A stretch of DNA of 64,000 bases from Agrostemma githago. Lineage: Eukaryota; Streptophyta; Magnoliopsida; Caryophyllales; Caryophyllaceae. The stretch is from assembly GCA_958450325.1 (NCBI GenBank), contig OY288259.1, positions 23,988,734 to 24,052,733 on the forward strand, given 5' to 3'. The notes beneath the pieces were generated by a model, which made no database searches, had not been told where the DNA came from, and saw only the letters and a list, made by a program, of their open reading frames with translations. Position 1 is the stretch's first letter. Every line of letters begins with the position of its first letter. The translations under genes and the position numbers were made by a program. This document shows positions 41,067 to 53,040 of the stretch, one piece after another.

Positions 41067-44000
41067 AATTTGCATCCTGGAATATAAGAGGGGGAAACGA
41101 AGTGGGAAAGCAGGTAGAGGTCATTAAGTTTATAGCTAGCAATAAAGTGGATGTTTTGGGATTGTTAGAAACTAGAATTAAGGAAAATAAAGCAAGAGGC
41201 ATTATTAGGAATAAATTTTCTAATTTTAAGGTGGTTTGTAATTACCTTAATCACTATAATGGGAGGATTTGGGTGATTTGGAATGAGGCTACTGTTACCA
41301 TTAATATTATTGCTAATCACGCACAGTATATACATTGTTTCGTCTTCCACATGGCTTCAAGCGTTGGGATGTATATGACTGTGGTGTATGGGAGCACAGA
41401 TGGGAAAGATAGGTTAGATTATGGACTGACATGAAGAAGCTTAATACTACTGAGAGATGGGTAGTGTTGGGTGACTTTAATGTTATCTGTATGGCAGAGG
41501 AGAAGATTGTGGATTGCTTCCTGATGAAGGGGACATGGATGATTTCAATCAAAGTATTGTGGATAATGGCTTAGGGGAGCTTATTGGCCAAGGGTGTGAG
41601 TTCACCTGGACAAATAAGCAGAATCCAGAGGCGAGAGTCTGGTCTAAATTGGATATGGTTTTGGTTAATTCTGAATGGGTGAATTCTTTTCCTGATTCTT
41701 TTGGTAGTTACTTACCTGCAGGGGTTTCAGATCATTCGCCTATTGTGGTCACTATTGGAGATGAGGAAAAGAAGAATAAAAGATTTAGTTTCCTTAATTG
41801 TTGGGTGAAACACCCTGATTATCATTGGGTTGTACAGGAGGCTTGGCGATTTTCAGTTAAAGGTACAACAGGATTCAATCTTTTTTGTAGACTTAAGAAT
41901 ACCAAGAAATCCCTAATAACTATGCATAGAAACAATTTTACTAATGTGGGAAGGAGAATTATGGAGATTAAGCAGAGCTGGTGGTCTGCCAGGAGGAGCT
42001 TCAAAGAGTCCCTTGTCTCAGGATCTTATCATTAAGGAGCAGGGACTTATTGATAGTCATCAGCTTCTCACTAAGGCCGAGCAAAGCATTCTTAGACAAC
42101 GGGCAAAGATGGATAATATTAGGTTAGGTGATGAGTCAACTGCTTACTTTTATGCTAGGATTAATGAACGACGACAGCAACAAGTTATTGGAGAAATCCA
42201 AGATAGCAAGGGAGTTACTAAAAAGGGGTTAAAGGAAGTAGCTCAAGCTTTTGTGGAGTATTATGAGGATCTTTTAGGAACTACTACTCCTGCTGAACGG
42301 AGGGCTGAGGGGATAGCTAAGCAAGGGAAATTAATCTGTTCGGAGGATTGGGATAAGATTACTAGAATTCCAACTGAGGAGGAAATCAGACAGGTTGTTT
42401 ACTCCATTGGGTCTGATAGGAGTCCTGGGCCGGATGGATTCTCATCTGAATTCTTCAAGGTCTCCTGGAACTATATAAAGAAGGATTTTTGTGCGGCTAC
42501 GTGGGAATTCTTCTCTAAGTCTAAAATGGTTAAACAGGCTAATACTACGCTTATAACTCTTATTCCTAAGAAGGATGTCTGTCAGACTGTTCTTGATAAT
42601 AGACCTATATCTTGTTGTTCAGTTTTTTATAAAACTGTTAATAAGATATTGGCTATTAGAATTCAGAATGTTTTGGTGGATATTGTGGGCATGGAGTAGG
42701 CTGCTTTTGTGAAATGGCGTAGTATTCATGAGAATATTGCTCTATCTCAATCCTTGATTAAGAATTATGATAGGAAATATCTGACTCCTAGATGCTTAAT
42801 GAAGGTGGATCTCAGAAAGGTCTTTGACTCGTTGCAATGGACTTTCATACTTTACATGCTTATGGGATTGAACTTTCCTCCTGTTTATGTTCGATGGGTA
42901 ATGGAATGTGTGCAGGGGTCTTGGTTTTCCATAAAGATTAATGGTTCAACTCACGGTTTCTTTAAAGGAAGGAGTGGTATCAGGCAAGGGGACTATTTAT
43001 CGCCCTACTTGTTCGTCCTTAGTATGGAAGTATTATCGAGAATGCTTCGGAATATTACCTCTCTACCTAATGTATCATATCATCCTAAATGCTGTCAAAT
43101 TAAGCTCAATCACATGGTGTTTGCGGATGACTTGGTAATCTTTATACGGGGGGATAGTCTATCTGTGGCTGCTGTTTCTGATACTCTTGATAAGTTTGCT
43201 GCGATTTCTGGTCTTCGGGCAAACAAGGATAAGACAAATATTTTCTTTGGGGGTGTTTCGGATGGAGTTAAGGAAATGATTCTGGAGCAAACTGGGTTCA
43301 AGCAATGACAATTCCCCTACCGTTATCTGGGTTTGCCCCTTAACTCGGCTAATAATAAAAGAGAACAGTATCAAGCTTTAGTTAGTAAGATTCAGTTGCG
43401 TATTTCTCATTGGTCTACTCACTTACTGACATATGCGGGTAGGCTCCAATTATTGAATTCGGTGGTGTTTGGGTTGAATAATTTATGGGGCGTTAATGCT
43501 ATATTCCCTGTGAGTATTATAAAGAGGATTAATCAGTTAAGTATGAGATTTTTTTGGTCAGGTAAGGATGATACACGAATGGTGTTCAAAGGTTGGATGG
43601 ATATTTGCAAACCGATTGAGGAAGGAGGATTCAATGTAAAAAACTTGGAATGTTGGAATAAGGCTCTGGTGGTCTATTGGCTTTGGAAATTCCAGATGGG
43701 AGAAGGGGGTATGTGGAAGGCCTAGAATGATAAATATATGCTTAAAGGGATGGATATTTGGAATGCTAATAAAAAGGAACGGTATACAGCTACTCTAAAT
43801 AGCATAATTGGTGTTAAAGAGGAACTTATGGAGGCTGCTGGTGATAGAATGAATGCAATATCTTTGCTGCAGTCGTGGACTGCTAATGGTAAATTTAATG
43901 TACGAAAGGCTTATGATTGGTTTCGACCAACTGGGGTTAAGATACCTTGGATACGAAGGATATGGACTGGAGTAGTTGTTCCTAAGCATAGGATTATAGT

Positions 44001-44390
44001 GGCGTTAGCCGGTCAGGATGCGTTAGCTACACAGGAGAAGCTCAAGTCGAGGGGGTTTCATCTGGTTAGTCGATGCGCCCTCTGTCAGCATGCGGAGGAA
44101 AGTAGCTCTCACCTGTTCTTTGGGTGTTCTTTCTCAAGGCAAGTTTGGCAACATTTGCTTAATTGGATGCAAATCACGGGTAGGAGTATGGAACTAGGCA
44201 CGGAGCTTAGATGGAGTACGAGAAGGATTAAGAGGAAGCATTGGAAAAGTGGCTAGTTTTGTAGTTGTCTCTCGGCTGCTGTTTATTACATTTGGTAGGA
44301 GTGAAATAATAGAATTTTTGGGGGTAGTGGTCGCTCTTTATTAAGCATAATTGAGTTGATTAAGTTTATAACTTTCACTAGAGATTGAGG
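41063..44390 (+). pseudogene. L1-c ORF2: endonuclease, reverse transcriptase, zf-RVT
   Basis: It starts MKFASWNIRGGNE at 41063. The endonuclease part (to about 41760) has LLETRIKEN, LGDFNVI and SDHSPIV. The RT has DRSPGPDGFSSEFFKVSW, RPISCCSVFYKTVN, GIRQGDYLSPYLF (Pro to Tyr at QGDP) and FADDLVIF. The C-terminal part has CALC...HLFFGC and WQHLLNWMQ. Lesions: frameshifts near 41420, 41500 and 41980; TAG at 42697; TGA at 43306; TAG at 43723; and stops after 44254. Clearly dead. Confidence 0.9.
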
Positions 44391-44514
44391 GATAGGGGCT
44401 TGACCTTGCTGTAAAGTTTTTGTTATAGGTGAGTAGTAAGGAGTGTCTTTTAGTAGTTATTCTTTTTGTAAGATTGAGTCTTATTAATGATAAGGCATAC
44501 CTTTTTCTTGCAAA

Positions 44515-44538
44515 ATAATAATAATAATAATAATAATA

Positions 44539-44591
<53 letters not shown>

Positions 44592-44601
44592 TTTTTTATT
44601 A
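44515..44601. repeat. (AAT)n tract between L1-c and L1-d
   Basis: About 25 AAT units with one AGT change and a T-run at the right edge. L1-c ends into it from the left and the poly(A) end of L1-d (T10 at 44603-44612) abuts it from the right, so the two L1 copies meet tail to tail. Confidence 0.88.
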
Positions 44602-44702
44602 ATTTTTTTTTTGCAAGACAAGTATGCCTCATATTAATAAAAAGATGAGACTAAGCTCTTACAAAAGTCATATCCACAAATGAAGTATTCGAAGACCTTC
44701 CT

Positions 44703-45331
44703 CTATTGTAATCTTCTATCTATACGAATATTACGACTCTTTAATCTGATGAAAGTCTCAAACTTAATCCTAGCAACTATACTCAATATAAAACTCTTAT
44801 CATTCGCAAAGATTCTAGCATTTCTTTCTTGCCATATGTAATAGACTGCTGCCGCTATACACGCAATATACCAAGCTGCCTTCCAATGTCTTCTTTTCTT
44901 CCTGGTCGTACACCAGTGCAACTCTGCCATCAAATTGTTACTTCTGCCAGTGATTTGCATCCAATTAAGAAGATGCTGCCACACTTGACGAGAGAACAAG
45001 CACCCAAAGAACAGATGTGGAGCAGATTCAAGCTGTTGTCACCGATTGACTAATGGAAGGCCACGAGCTAGGATTCTATCTTGAGTAGCCAATCCTTTTT
45101 TACCTGCCATAGCTAGTACAACTTTGTGCTTGGGGATGATATGTCCTTCCTTAATCCTTAACATCCAAGCAATAACAGGTCTTCGACCTCTGAACCAGTC
45201 ATATGCTAGTTTAGTATCATACTCATCTTTAGTCGTCCAACTACAAACTAGGTTGCTAGCTTATGTCCCTGCAATGTTCAGAATTTCGTCCCTTATACTC
45301 AATATGCTCTTAAAAGTTACTGAATGCCACT
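44703..45331 (-). pseudogene. L1-d ORF2, C-terminal part
   Basis: This holds the zinc-binding C-terminal end of the L1 RT protein (HLFFGC, SRQVWQHLLNWMQITG, YYIWQERNARIF), ending at 44703. Two stops occur near 45265 and 45043. It joins 55116-57038 once B is taken out. Confidence 0.85.
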
Positions 45332-45671
45332 TGATAAGTGTAGTTTGTAGTGCCTATTTTCATGTGTTTTGGTCCCATTTTCCTTGTGGAATCACTCCTT
45401 GGGAGCGGTTTATGGGCTACTTATGCTTCCTTTAGTTCGTTTCAGGTTCCCGAGACCATTTGTGAAGAGTTGGAGCAAATCCGACTCGATACATACACTT
45501 TTTGGAGCCAACGAAGTGAAGGAACGATCACTCGATGCCTTGGATTCAACCCCGAGACCTCGGGACCCAATCCCGAGCCTCTTAGACCCGATCCCGAGTC
45601 CCGAGAATCGATGAGAAATCCATGAGAAGCAAGGAGGGACCAAAAAGAGCTTATTTGAGGCCTACAAGACC

Positions 45672-45863
45672 CATCCCGGCCGGGATGGCCTCATCCCGTC
45701 CGGGATGGCCTCATCCCGTCCGGGATGAGGTTTACAAAAGCGAGTGCTACTGACCTGGGTCCGTCCCGGTCACGATCAAGCATAACACCTGGCTGTGTTA
45801 TCAATAACACCAGGCTGTGTTATTGCCCGTCCCGGTCGGGACCGATCCGTCCCGGTCGGGACC
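45672..45863. repeat. U3 palindrome array of element B, 5' LTR
   Basis: Six copies of the TCCCG-NN-CGGGA type. The first three are preceded by GGCCTCA, the last two read GTCCCGGTCGGGAC. Between them lie two tandem stem-loops ATAACAC...GTGTTAT (45782-45801 and 45804-45824). Confidence 0.88.
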
Positions 45864-45915
45864 GTGGTGCTGTAGCACGCAACTATTGTTTCATCCTCCT
45901 TCATTCTTGTACCCA

Positions 45916-45923
45916 TATAAATA
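45916..45923 (+). promoter_or_regulatory. TATA box of element B 5' LTR
   Basis: TATAAATA lies 53 bases after the U3 palindrome array; the same sequence is at 54046 in the 3' LTR. It is the best candidate for the element promoter. Confidence 0.65.
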
Positions 45924-46985
45924 CTTCCCTCTTGTATTGTTTACAGAGGAGACATTACATTAGACTCTCTTAAGCCTCTCTACAAGATATAAACCCCAGA
46001 TTTAGAGTTGATCCATTTAGTTTAATCTTTCTTTAATCTTCCTTTAATCTTAGTTTAATCTAGTTTGTAACTAGTCTTGTATTAAGTGGGTTCTTGAAGA
46101 TTTCTCCAAGCTTGACATCCTTGGAGTTGATTTGGGTTCCTATTTATACAAGATTGCATCTTTTTCTTCCTCTTGTTGTTGGTATAACTTTCTTTACTCT
46201 TGTTCTTGTTTATTTAATCATTATGGATGTTTGGTTTATGATGTTGTTTTCTCTTGTTATTGTTGGTTTCTTCTTAATTATGAGTGAGTAGTCTCCTTGT
46301 GGGGTTAGTAGGGGGACTAAGGGTATATTATGGGTGATTAGGGTTTGATTAAGGGAAAAGGTGACTCTTTTGTTGTTAGTCACATTATGGGCACTCTATG
46401 TGTTTGTTGATTTGCTTGTGTGAGTAGTAGTGGCCAATGCTCCCCATACTTGTGCTCATCTTCTCATTGTTTGTCTATTTTGTGTTGTGTTGAGGTTAGT
46501 CTTAGACATGAGACTGCGGACTAGGGGTTAGACGCGAGAGCGCGAACCTACCTCGGCATTGGTCTACGTAGCGAGAGCCCGGACCGACTCTAGCAACTAG
46601 GAGACACCTACACCCTTAATCACCCCAATTACCCTACTACACTTAAGAACCCGACCTACCCCACTTCCTTTTATATTAGATTTCATCCTCTTAGTTAGCC
46701 ATCATTTACTCTAGTTTGTTTGTTAGTTTGATCATTAGTTATTTCATTTTAGCATTGTTTAGATAGTCATTGTTAGCCTAGTTATACCTCTTCCACCACC
46801 ATAGTTTACCAATTATCGCTTTCTTTGTGTTCGTTTGGTGATTTAGTCTCGTTTTTAGGCCGACCTAGTCTAGACTCTATCATACCGTCCCCGTGGATAT
46901 CGACCCTACTTGCCCTAGCTACCCACTAGGAATAGTCGAACTTTTATTGACGGCGGGGCACGCGGCTAAAACCTCACCATCAATT

Positions 46986-47003
46986 TGGCGCCGTTGCCGG
47001 GGA
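46986..47003 (+). other. Primer-binding site of element B, tRNA-Asp
   Basis: TGGCGCCGTTGCCGGGGA is complementary to the tRNA-Asp 3' end and lies three bases after the LTR. About 208 bases of leader follow before the Gag ATG. Confidence 0.92.
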
Positions 47004-47211
47004 CGGTGCATTGTTTAGACTTAGTTTGCTTATAGCTAGACTTAGTTACCCTTCTTTGTGTTCTTCTATCATCCCTTGTGCATATTTTGTAGTTTTCTCT
47101 TGTTTACTTACCTTTCTTTCCTCTTTGTCTTTCGATTGTGCTTGTTTATTGTCGTTGCCTAGTGCCCAAAAAAGCACTAGGTGTTCTCACGTTTGTTCTA
47201 GTGTGTAGTGT

Positions 47212-50200
47212 ATGCCTAGGAGGGGAGGCGATTTCTTTCTCTTCAATCCAGAGCCGGAGAGACTCTTTCGAGCCTTTCGCCAACGGACGATTGATCGGGT
47301 TAGACACTCTCAACCGGGTACTAGCAATACCCATCAAGAGCAAGCTCAAGGATCCGACTTTAGCGAGTCACCTCGAGAGACGGCCGAAGGGATCTTCATA
47401 AATCTCTTTGGTTCATCTATCCATTCTTCTTCACCTAGTTCTCCGTCTAGTTCTACATCAACACCGTCTACACCATCTTCTCCCGCATATCCAATCATGC
47501 CTAAGTTCTCTTCTCACTCAACCTTCACGGAAGACGTTTTGCCGGGTCCAACCACTTTACCGGAGGCATATACCGGGAATTTTGTGGCGAAAACGCAATT
47601 TATCCAATTGGTCGAGAGAAGTCAATTTAGTGGGTTACCAACCGAAGATCCTCATCAACACATGGAAACCTTTTCGGACTATTGTGACGCTATTTCTCAA
47701 ACGGGAATAACTCAAGACTGAATCCGGTGGGTATTATTTCCTTTCTCTCTAATTGGCAAGGCGAAGCAATGGTTCAAGGGGTTGGACAAAGCAAGACTCG
47801 GTATTGATACTTGGAAGAAGCTAGCCTTAGCTTTTTACCAACAATTCTATCCCCCGGAGAAGACAAATCTATTGAGAGCCTCTATCACGGGATTCCAACA
47901 ACGTGATGAAGAAAGCCTCTATGAATTGGGAAAGATTCAAAGCCTTGATCCGTTCTTGTCCACACCATGGTCTATCAAAATGGTTCCTTGTGCAACAATT
48001 TTGGAATGGGTTATATGAAGACTCAAGGGCCATACTCAACATGGGATCTAATGGTAGGTTTACCGAAGTGGATGATGACCAAACTTGGTCAAGAATCGAG
48101 AAGATGGCGGTTCATAATTCACAATACTCAAGGCCTAGGAAGGCGAATCGAGGAGGTAGGCACGAGGTTGATGCTATTACTCAATTAAGCATTGACCTTG
48201 GGGCTCAATTGAAAAGACACATGGAGACCATTGACAAGAAGCTCCAAAGCCACCTCAACCAAGTCCAAGGCACTAGTTCCTCCCACCAACACTCGATTCA
48301 AGAAGTGAATGCTTTGGGATTTGCACCTCCTTTGCCTTATTATGGGATGTGTGATACTTGTGGAATCGTTAGTCATGATCCAATACATTGTCGAGGAAGT
48401 GTTGAGCAAGTGAACGCCTTTCAAGCATTCAAGCAAGGTGCCTCTTATTCTAATCATTACCAAGCTTCCAATCAAGTCCCTCAACAACAAGCTATGCAAC
48501 CTCGTCCCTATGTTCCACCTCTCTTAAGGGACAACAATAAAGGTTATCAAGGTTATGTGGGTAATCCAAGACCCTTCAACAACTTCAAGCAAAATAACCA
48601 AGGTACCTTTCACAACAACAATCAAGGGTTCCAACAAGGGAACTTCAATCATGGTGGTTTCCAAGGAAACCAAAATTTCCAAGGACAACAAAACCACAAC
48701 CAAGGGTATCAAAATCACAACCATGGCAACAATCAAGGCCTTAATCAAGGCAACTCTCATGGGTTCCAAAGGAACCGTCAACAACAAACAACTCAAGGTC
48801 AACAACAACAAAGCAAGCCTAGGAGCCGATCTCCTACTCATGACTATGGCATTCTTCTTGCCATCACCGATACTCCGCATAATCCACAATCTCCTCCTCG
48901 AGATTTCAACATTCAAAAGACTATGATGGATGTGCAAAAGAGTAATCAAGAGTTGGATAAAAATCAAATGGAGATGTCAAGAAACCAACAAGAGTTCTTT
49001 GCTTATATTCAAGGGGAAAACGCGGCAAGAGATGCCCGTACGAAGATGCTTGAGACCCAATTATCTCAACTTGCTTCAGGAAGCTCCTCAAGACAAAAGG
49101 GGCAACTACCTCCTCAAGGTGAAACACCAAAATTCGAGCATGTAAATGCTATTACCACGAGGAGAGGTACATCTTATGACTCCCCTTCATTCCCTAGTGA
49201 GCAAGAGCCAATGCAAGAACCAACAAAGAAAGTTTCATCTCCAATTCAAGAAAGCTCAAGCATGGAAGATCCAATGGAGGAGCAAGTCTTATGGGAGATC
49301 GAAAAACCCATTGAAGACAAGATTCCCCCACTTCAAGCAAAAGAAAAGGGTAAAGGGAAAGTGTCATGTGAGAAGTCCACCTCTATTGAGCAAAACAAGG
49401 TTCAAATCAAGTTGCCTTTCCCAACAAGGCAAATGAAGACTAAGGTGGATGTCCAATTTGACAAATTCCTAGACATTGTGAAGAAATTGGATGTTAATGT
49501 CCTATTCACCGAGTTACTTACCCAAATCCCGGCATATGGAAGATTCATGCGAGATATCCTAGCTAGGAAGAGATCCATCGACAAGGAAGAGACAATAGCG
49601 TTCACGAGGGTGGTGAGCGAGCTTATTCAAGGTTCCACGCTTCCAAAGTTGAAGGATCCGGGTAGTTTCTCGATCCCATGCACCATAGGCAATTACAAGA
49701 TCGAGAGAGCATTATGTGACTTGAGTGCGAGTGTGAGCATCATTCCTTATTCCATTTGTGATCGATTAGGGATGAAAGAGCTGAAATGTACGTCCATTAC
49801 ACTCCAAATGGCCGATAAATCTCTTAACCGACCATTGGGGATGATAGAGGACGTGCCGGTACGAATCCGGAAGTTCTTTATTCCGGTCGATTTCATCGTT
49901 CTCGATATGCCGGAAGATGCTAACACTCCCATTATTCTTGGGCGCCCATTTCTACACACCGCCGGTGCCATGATCGATGTGAAGAATGGTAGGATCACCT
50001 TCGAGTTAGGCGAAGAAAAGCTAGTGTTTGACCTTCAAGGCAACACTTCGCCTACTAATGATGAGTCTTGCAACATGATCCACGCCACGAAAGACATCGA
50101 TCTAGGGTAAGATTCGGGACAAAGCTTGAAGAATTACTCTTATGTACTTGAGGACGATGAATCCGAGAGTGAGGAAGATGAGTGCCCATATCATGGGTTT

Positions 50201-50482
50201 GATGACAAGTTGAAAGGCAAGAAGCAAGATGAGCCTCCCTTGGGGCCGCATGAGGACAAGTGGACGTTTGGGTATATCCCGAAGGATCAAAAGTACAAGT
50301 TCAAGCCATTGAACGTGGAAGATCGGGATGCCCCGGGAACGTCGATGCAAGGTCATGGAGAACCTTGGTATGTGGATGCTTATATTACTAGCTTGATTGA
50401 AGACTTTGCTAGGGCCTTCGACTTGTTTCTTCGTGCCCTCGATGGAGATGGAATAAGCTATAGTGTTGTTGAAAAAGATTGA
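47212..50482 (+). pseudogene. gag-pro: Gag-protease polyprotein of element B, broken
   Basis: The start MPRRGGDFFLFNPEPERLFR at 47212 equals that of A. The Gag domain has EDPHQHMETFSDYC and SLIGKAKQWFKG. The zinc knuckle CDTCGIVSHDPIHC (C-X2-C-X4-H-X4-C) is intact. A long Gln/Asn/Gly-rich segment (about 48480-48830) follows, then a linker and the protease (about 49650-50050) with a changed active-site block, DLSAS instead of DLGAS, and ILGRPFL. The C-terminal acidic tail ends at 50482. Lesions: TGA at 47718, a two-base deletion near 47925, and TAA at 50108 before the tail. No active protein is expected. Confidence 0.9.
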
Positions 50483-50767
50483 AGAATGCACCAACCTTGG
50501 TTTGACGGAGTTCCACAAGAACCGTCTCATTGTATATATCTCTTTCTCTTGTAGTTCCTTTTATTTTTGTGAAATTCTTGATCATTTGGATTGTTGATGA
50601 GCGATGTGAGGGAGAGAATTTGATGTGTATGTGAGCTTTTTTGGATAGATGAAGTGAAGATGATTCCTAGAGAGGAATGGCTATGATAGAGCTTGAATAG
50701 TAAGCATGAGGATCGGGTTTTTGAAGCTTAGAATAAGCTTTTGGGTTTGTGGAAGGTCAAGAAGATC

Positions 50768-50957
50768 CATCCCGACCGGGAAGGATGTGGCATCCCGACC
50801 GGGAAGGAGCCATCCCGATCGGGATGAGGGTGCCATATTCCGAGATTTCTGGAGTGTCATCCCGACCGGGAAGGAGGCTTCCCGACCGGGAAGGAGGCTT
50901 CCCGACCGGGAATGGTTTATCATCCCGACCAGGACCATCCATCCCGACCGGGATGGT
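50768..50957. repeat. Palindrome array in 3' noncoding region of element B
   Basis: Eight copies of TCCCGACCGGGA-type sequence lie 15 to 45 bases apart. Three consecutive ones read GGCTTCCCGACCGGGAAGGA or nearly so, with little divergence, as in recent unit duplication. Confidence 0.88.
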
Positions 50958-51737
50958 CCCCTACTCCCCCTTATGCCTCTTCTTCGACATTTGAGTCCAC
51001 CCAACCATTATATACCCCCTCCCAACCTCCCTACCTCTCCATGCTCATATCATATGACCCACATACTTCATTTGCATACCCTCACTTTATTTCCTATTCA
51101 CTTTACACCAAACCTCACATCAAATCTAACCTCCTCACACCATTGCAAGCTTACTACCTCAACCATGCGATACTTTCAAGCTTGAAGAGGGATGACAATG
51201 ATGACGACAAGCAAAGTGCAATTATTGACCATTGAAGACGATGGAGAGAGTGAGTTGCTAACCTATGGGTATGGCAACTATCCTTTCTTTTCCGTTTTTG
51301 TTGTTGCTTGTTTTCTCTTGTTTGTCCCCTTCCCCTTGTACACTTTTGTGTCTTGGTGTCATGGTGGCCTTCGAGGCGTTGGTAGTTATTGCTCCCGACT
51401 CTTGATGACGTGGCTACATCAAGAGTCATTTTCAAAATCCAAATTTCCAAGATTTTCACCCTTTTTTAGGATTTGGGCGGATTTGGGCGGAATCCGGGCT
51501 AGGTGGCTTGATTACACCTAGTCCTCCCCTCCCATTTCCTTTTATTTCCTTCTTTTTATTTTCCCCCTTTCCATATCTTTTCTTGTCTCGGCCCACGGTG
51601 ACTTGATTACACCCCGGCCGGACGCATTCTACCCTTTTCTCCGCTTTCTTTTTGATTTTTTAGCTTTATTTTCGTAGTTTCTTTTATTTTCTTTTGTGTC
51701 TCCGCACATTACGATCGAGCATGAGGACATTGCTCGG

Positions 51738-51753
51738 TTTAAGTGTGGGGGAG
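51738..51753 (+). other. Internal polypurine-like sequence in element B
   Basis: TTTAAGTGTGGGGGAG is almost identical to the true tract before the 3' LTR (53484-53500, GTTAAGTGTGGGGGACT). A counterpart is at 60353-60370 in C. It follows a GAGC...GCTC stem (51716-51735). Confidence 0.6.
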
Positions 51754-52512
51754 CGATATTCTAGCATAGTTAGTTTTATTTTCTTAGTTTTTTCGAAAAA
51801 TCTTAAAAATCCCTAAAAATTTGAAATTTTTTCACAAAAATCAAAAAGATTTTCTTTTGTGTGTTTTCCTTTTTATGTCTTTGTATCGTATATTTGTTTT
51901 GTTGTGCGTGTTTTGTCTCCCTTTTTCCTTATAGGTTGCTTAAATCACCGATAGCTTTGGAGAGCTTTCAAGACCTCCGGTAACATCTTCTATCCCTTTT
52001 TCCCCTTTGTCTCTTGTGGAGTTTGGAGGAGATTTTGATGTTGTGTGCTTGGGTGGTGCTTGATGCATATTTGTGGTCGATTTGGTGACTTGTTTGGAAG
52101 TTCGGGGTGGTGTTTGTTTTGTTTATGCGCTTGTCTTGTTTTGTTTTATTTTGTTGCCTTTTGTCTCTTTTTCTTTCGTTTTCGTTGAGTCTTTGTTTTG
52201 TGTGCGTAGTTGTGTCTTGTGTGTAAAAAGGTTTGCGAAAAACCGGTTTAGAGGCTAGTGTGCGAGTGTTTACTTTCCCTTCCTAGTAGTATAAATCGAG
52301 TCTTGGACTTTAGTCTAGTAGAATGACCCTAAATCAATGATTTCGTTGGTCATTTACCTTGAGTCCACCTAGCTTACTAGGGATTTACTACGGGATTTGC
52401 ACTTTTGACCATTATGACCACCCACGGTGTGAAAAGGCCTTGGTTGCCGAGTCCCGTCCCTTAGGTGACCGTGTTTGGGATCGTTTGATTAGTCCAAGTT
52501 TTCCACCTTTTT

Positions 52513-53040
52513 GTGGGTTTGAAGGGAAGGGCCCATCCCGACTTACCCATTACCCTACCTCCTACACATATCCACACAATAAATTGCAAATTGTTGAAAT
52601 CTCTCTTTCTTATTGCAAAAAAATGTCTACAATTCAAATCAAGCCAAAAGGGCAAAGAAAATGAAAGAAAGAAAGAAAAGATTGAAGAAAAAAAGAAAAG
52701 GCACAAAAAGCCAAAAGAAAATAGAAAAGATGAAAAAGAAATGGCATGGCAACAAACAAAGCAAAAATGCAAAAGAAAGAAAAATGCCAAAAAGAAAATC
52801 GTCTCACAAAAATATCTCAACCCCACAAAAATAAGCCTTTTTCTGACTTTTGCCGTGAAGAGCCTACCAAAGGACCGAGTCCCTAGGAAGGATGATAGCG
52901 GTAATGGTCGGTCTTCCCTCATTTTGCAAACCTTATCCACCTTTTTACTTGGACTAGTTAGGCGGTTCTTGAACATGGGACGACCCTCTTGGCTTATCGC
53001 TAAAGGGGGCGGGGTCTCACTTACCTACTGTGTCGACTAA
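52513..53040 (+). other. Lys-rich open frame in element B noncoding region, doubtful
   Basis: The 175-codon frame lies in a purine-rich stretch and gives a Lys/Glu-rich product ending in a more ordinary sequence (KSLPKDRVPRKDDSGNGRSS). C has a related 128-codon frame at 59134-59520 (minus). Shared ancestry of the DNA alone could explain the similarity. I recognise no domain; it may be noncoding. Confidence 0.3.

Larger units (their letters stand above)
39385..44514 (+). mobile_element. L1-type LINE L1-c, near full length
   Basis: About 5.1 kb on the plus strand. The 5' end is CT-rich (TCTCTCTCTAGGG), like that of L1-a. ORF1 and ORF2 overlap in ATGA at 41063-41066. The 3' end is TTCTTGCAAAA, running into AAT repeats. 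AAT repeats lie on both sides, on the sense strand in each case. Confidence 0.9.
45332..46982 (+). repeat. 5' LTR of element B
   Basis: 1651 bases, TGATAAGTG...ACCATCA. It is longer than the 3' LTR by about 41 bases, almost all explained by one extra 20-base palindrome unit at each of two places in U3; other differences are few. The TATA box is at 45916-45923. Confidence 0.93.

Noticed and set aside
46986..47003. tRNA-Asp-like sequence as a possible tRNA gene
   Set aside because: Only the 18 bases complementary to the tRNA 3' end are present; it is the primer-binding site.
50768..50957. Regular short repeats with spacers suggested a CRISPR-like array
   Set aside because: The unit is a variable palindrome with irregular spacers in a eukaryotic retrotransposon, with no cas genes.
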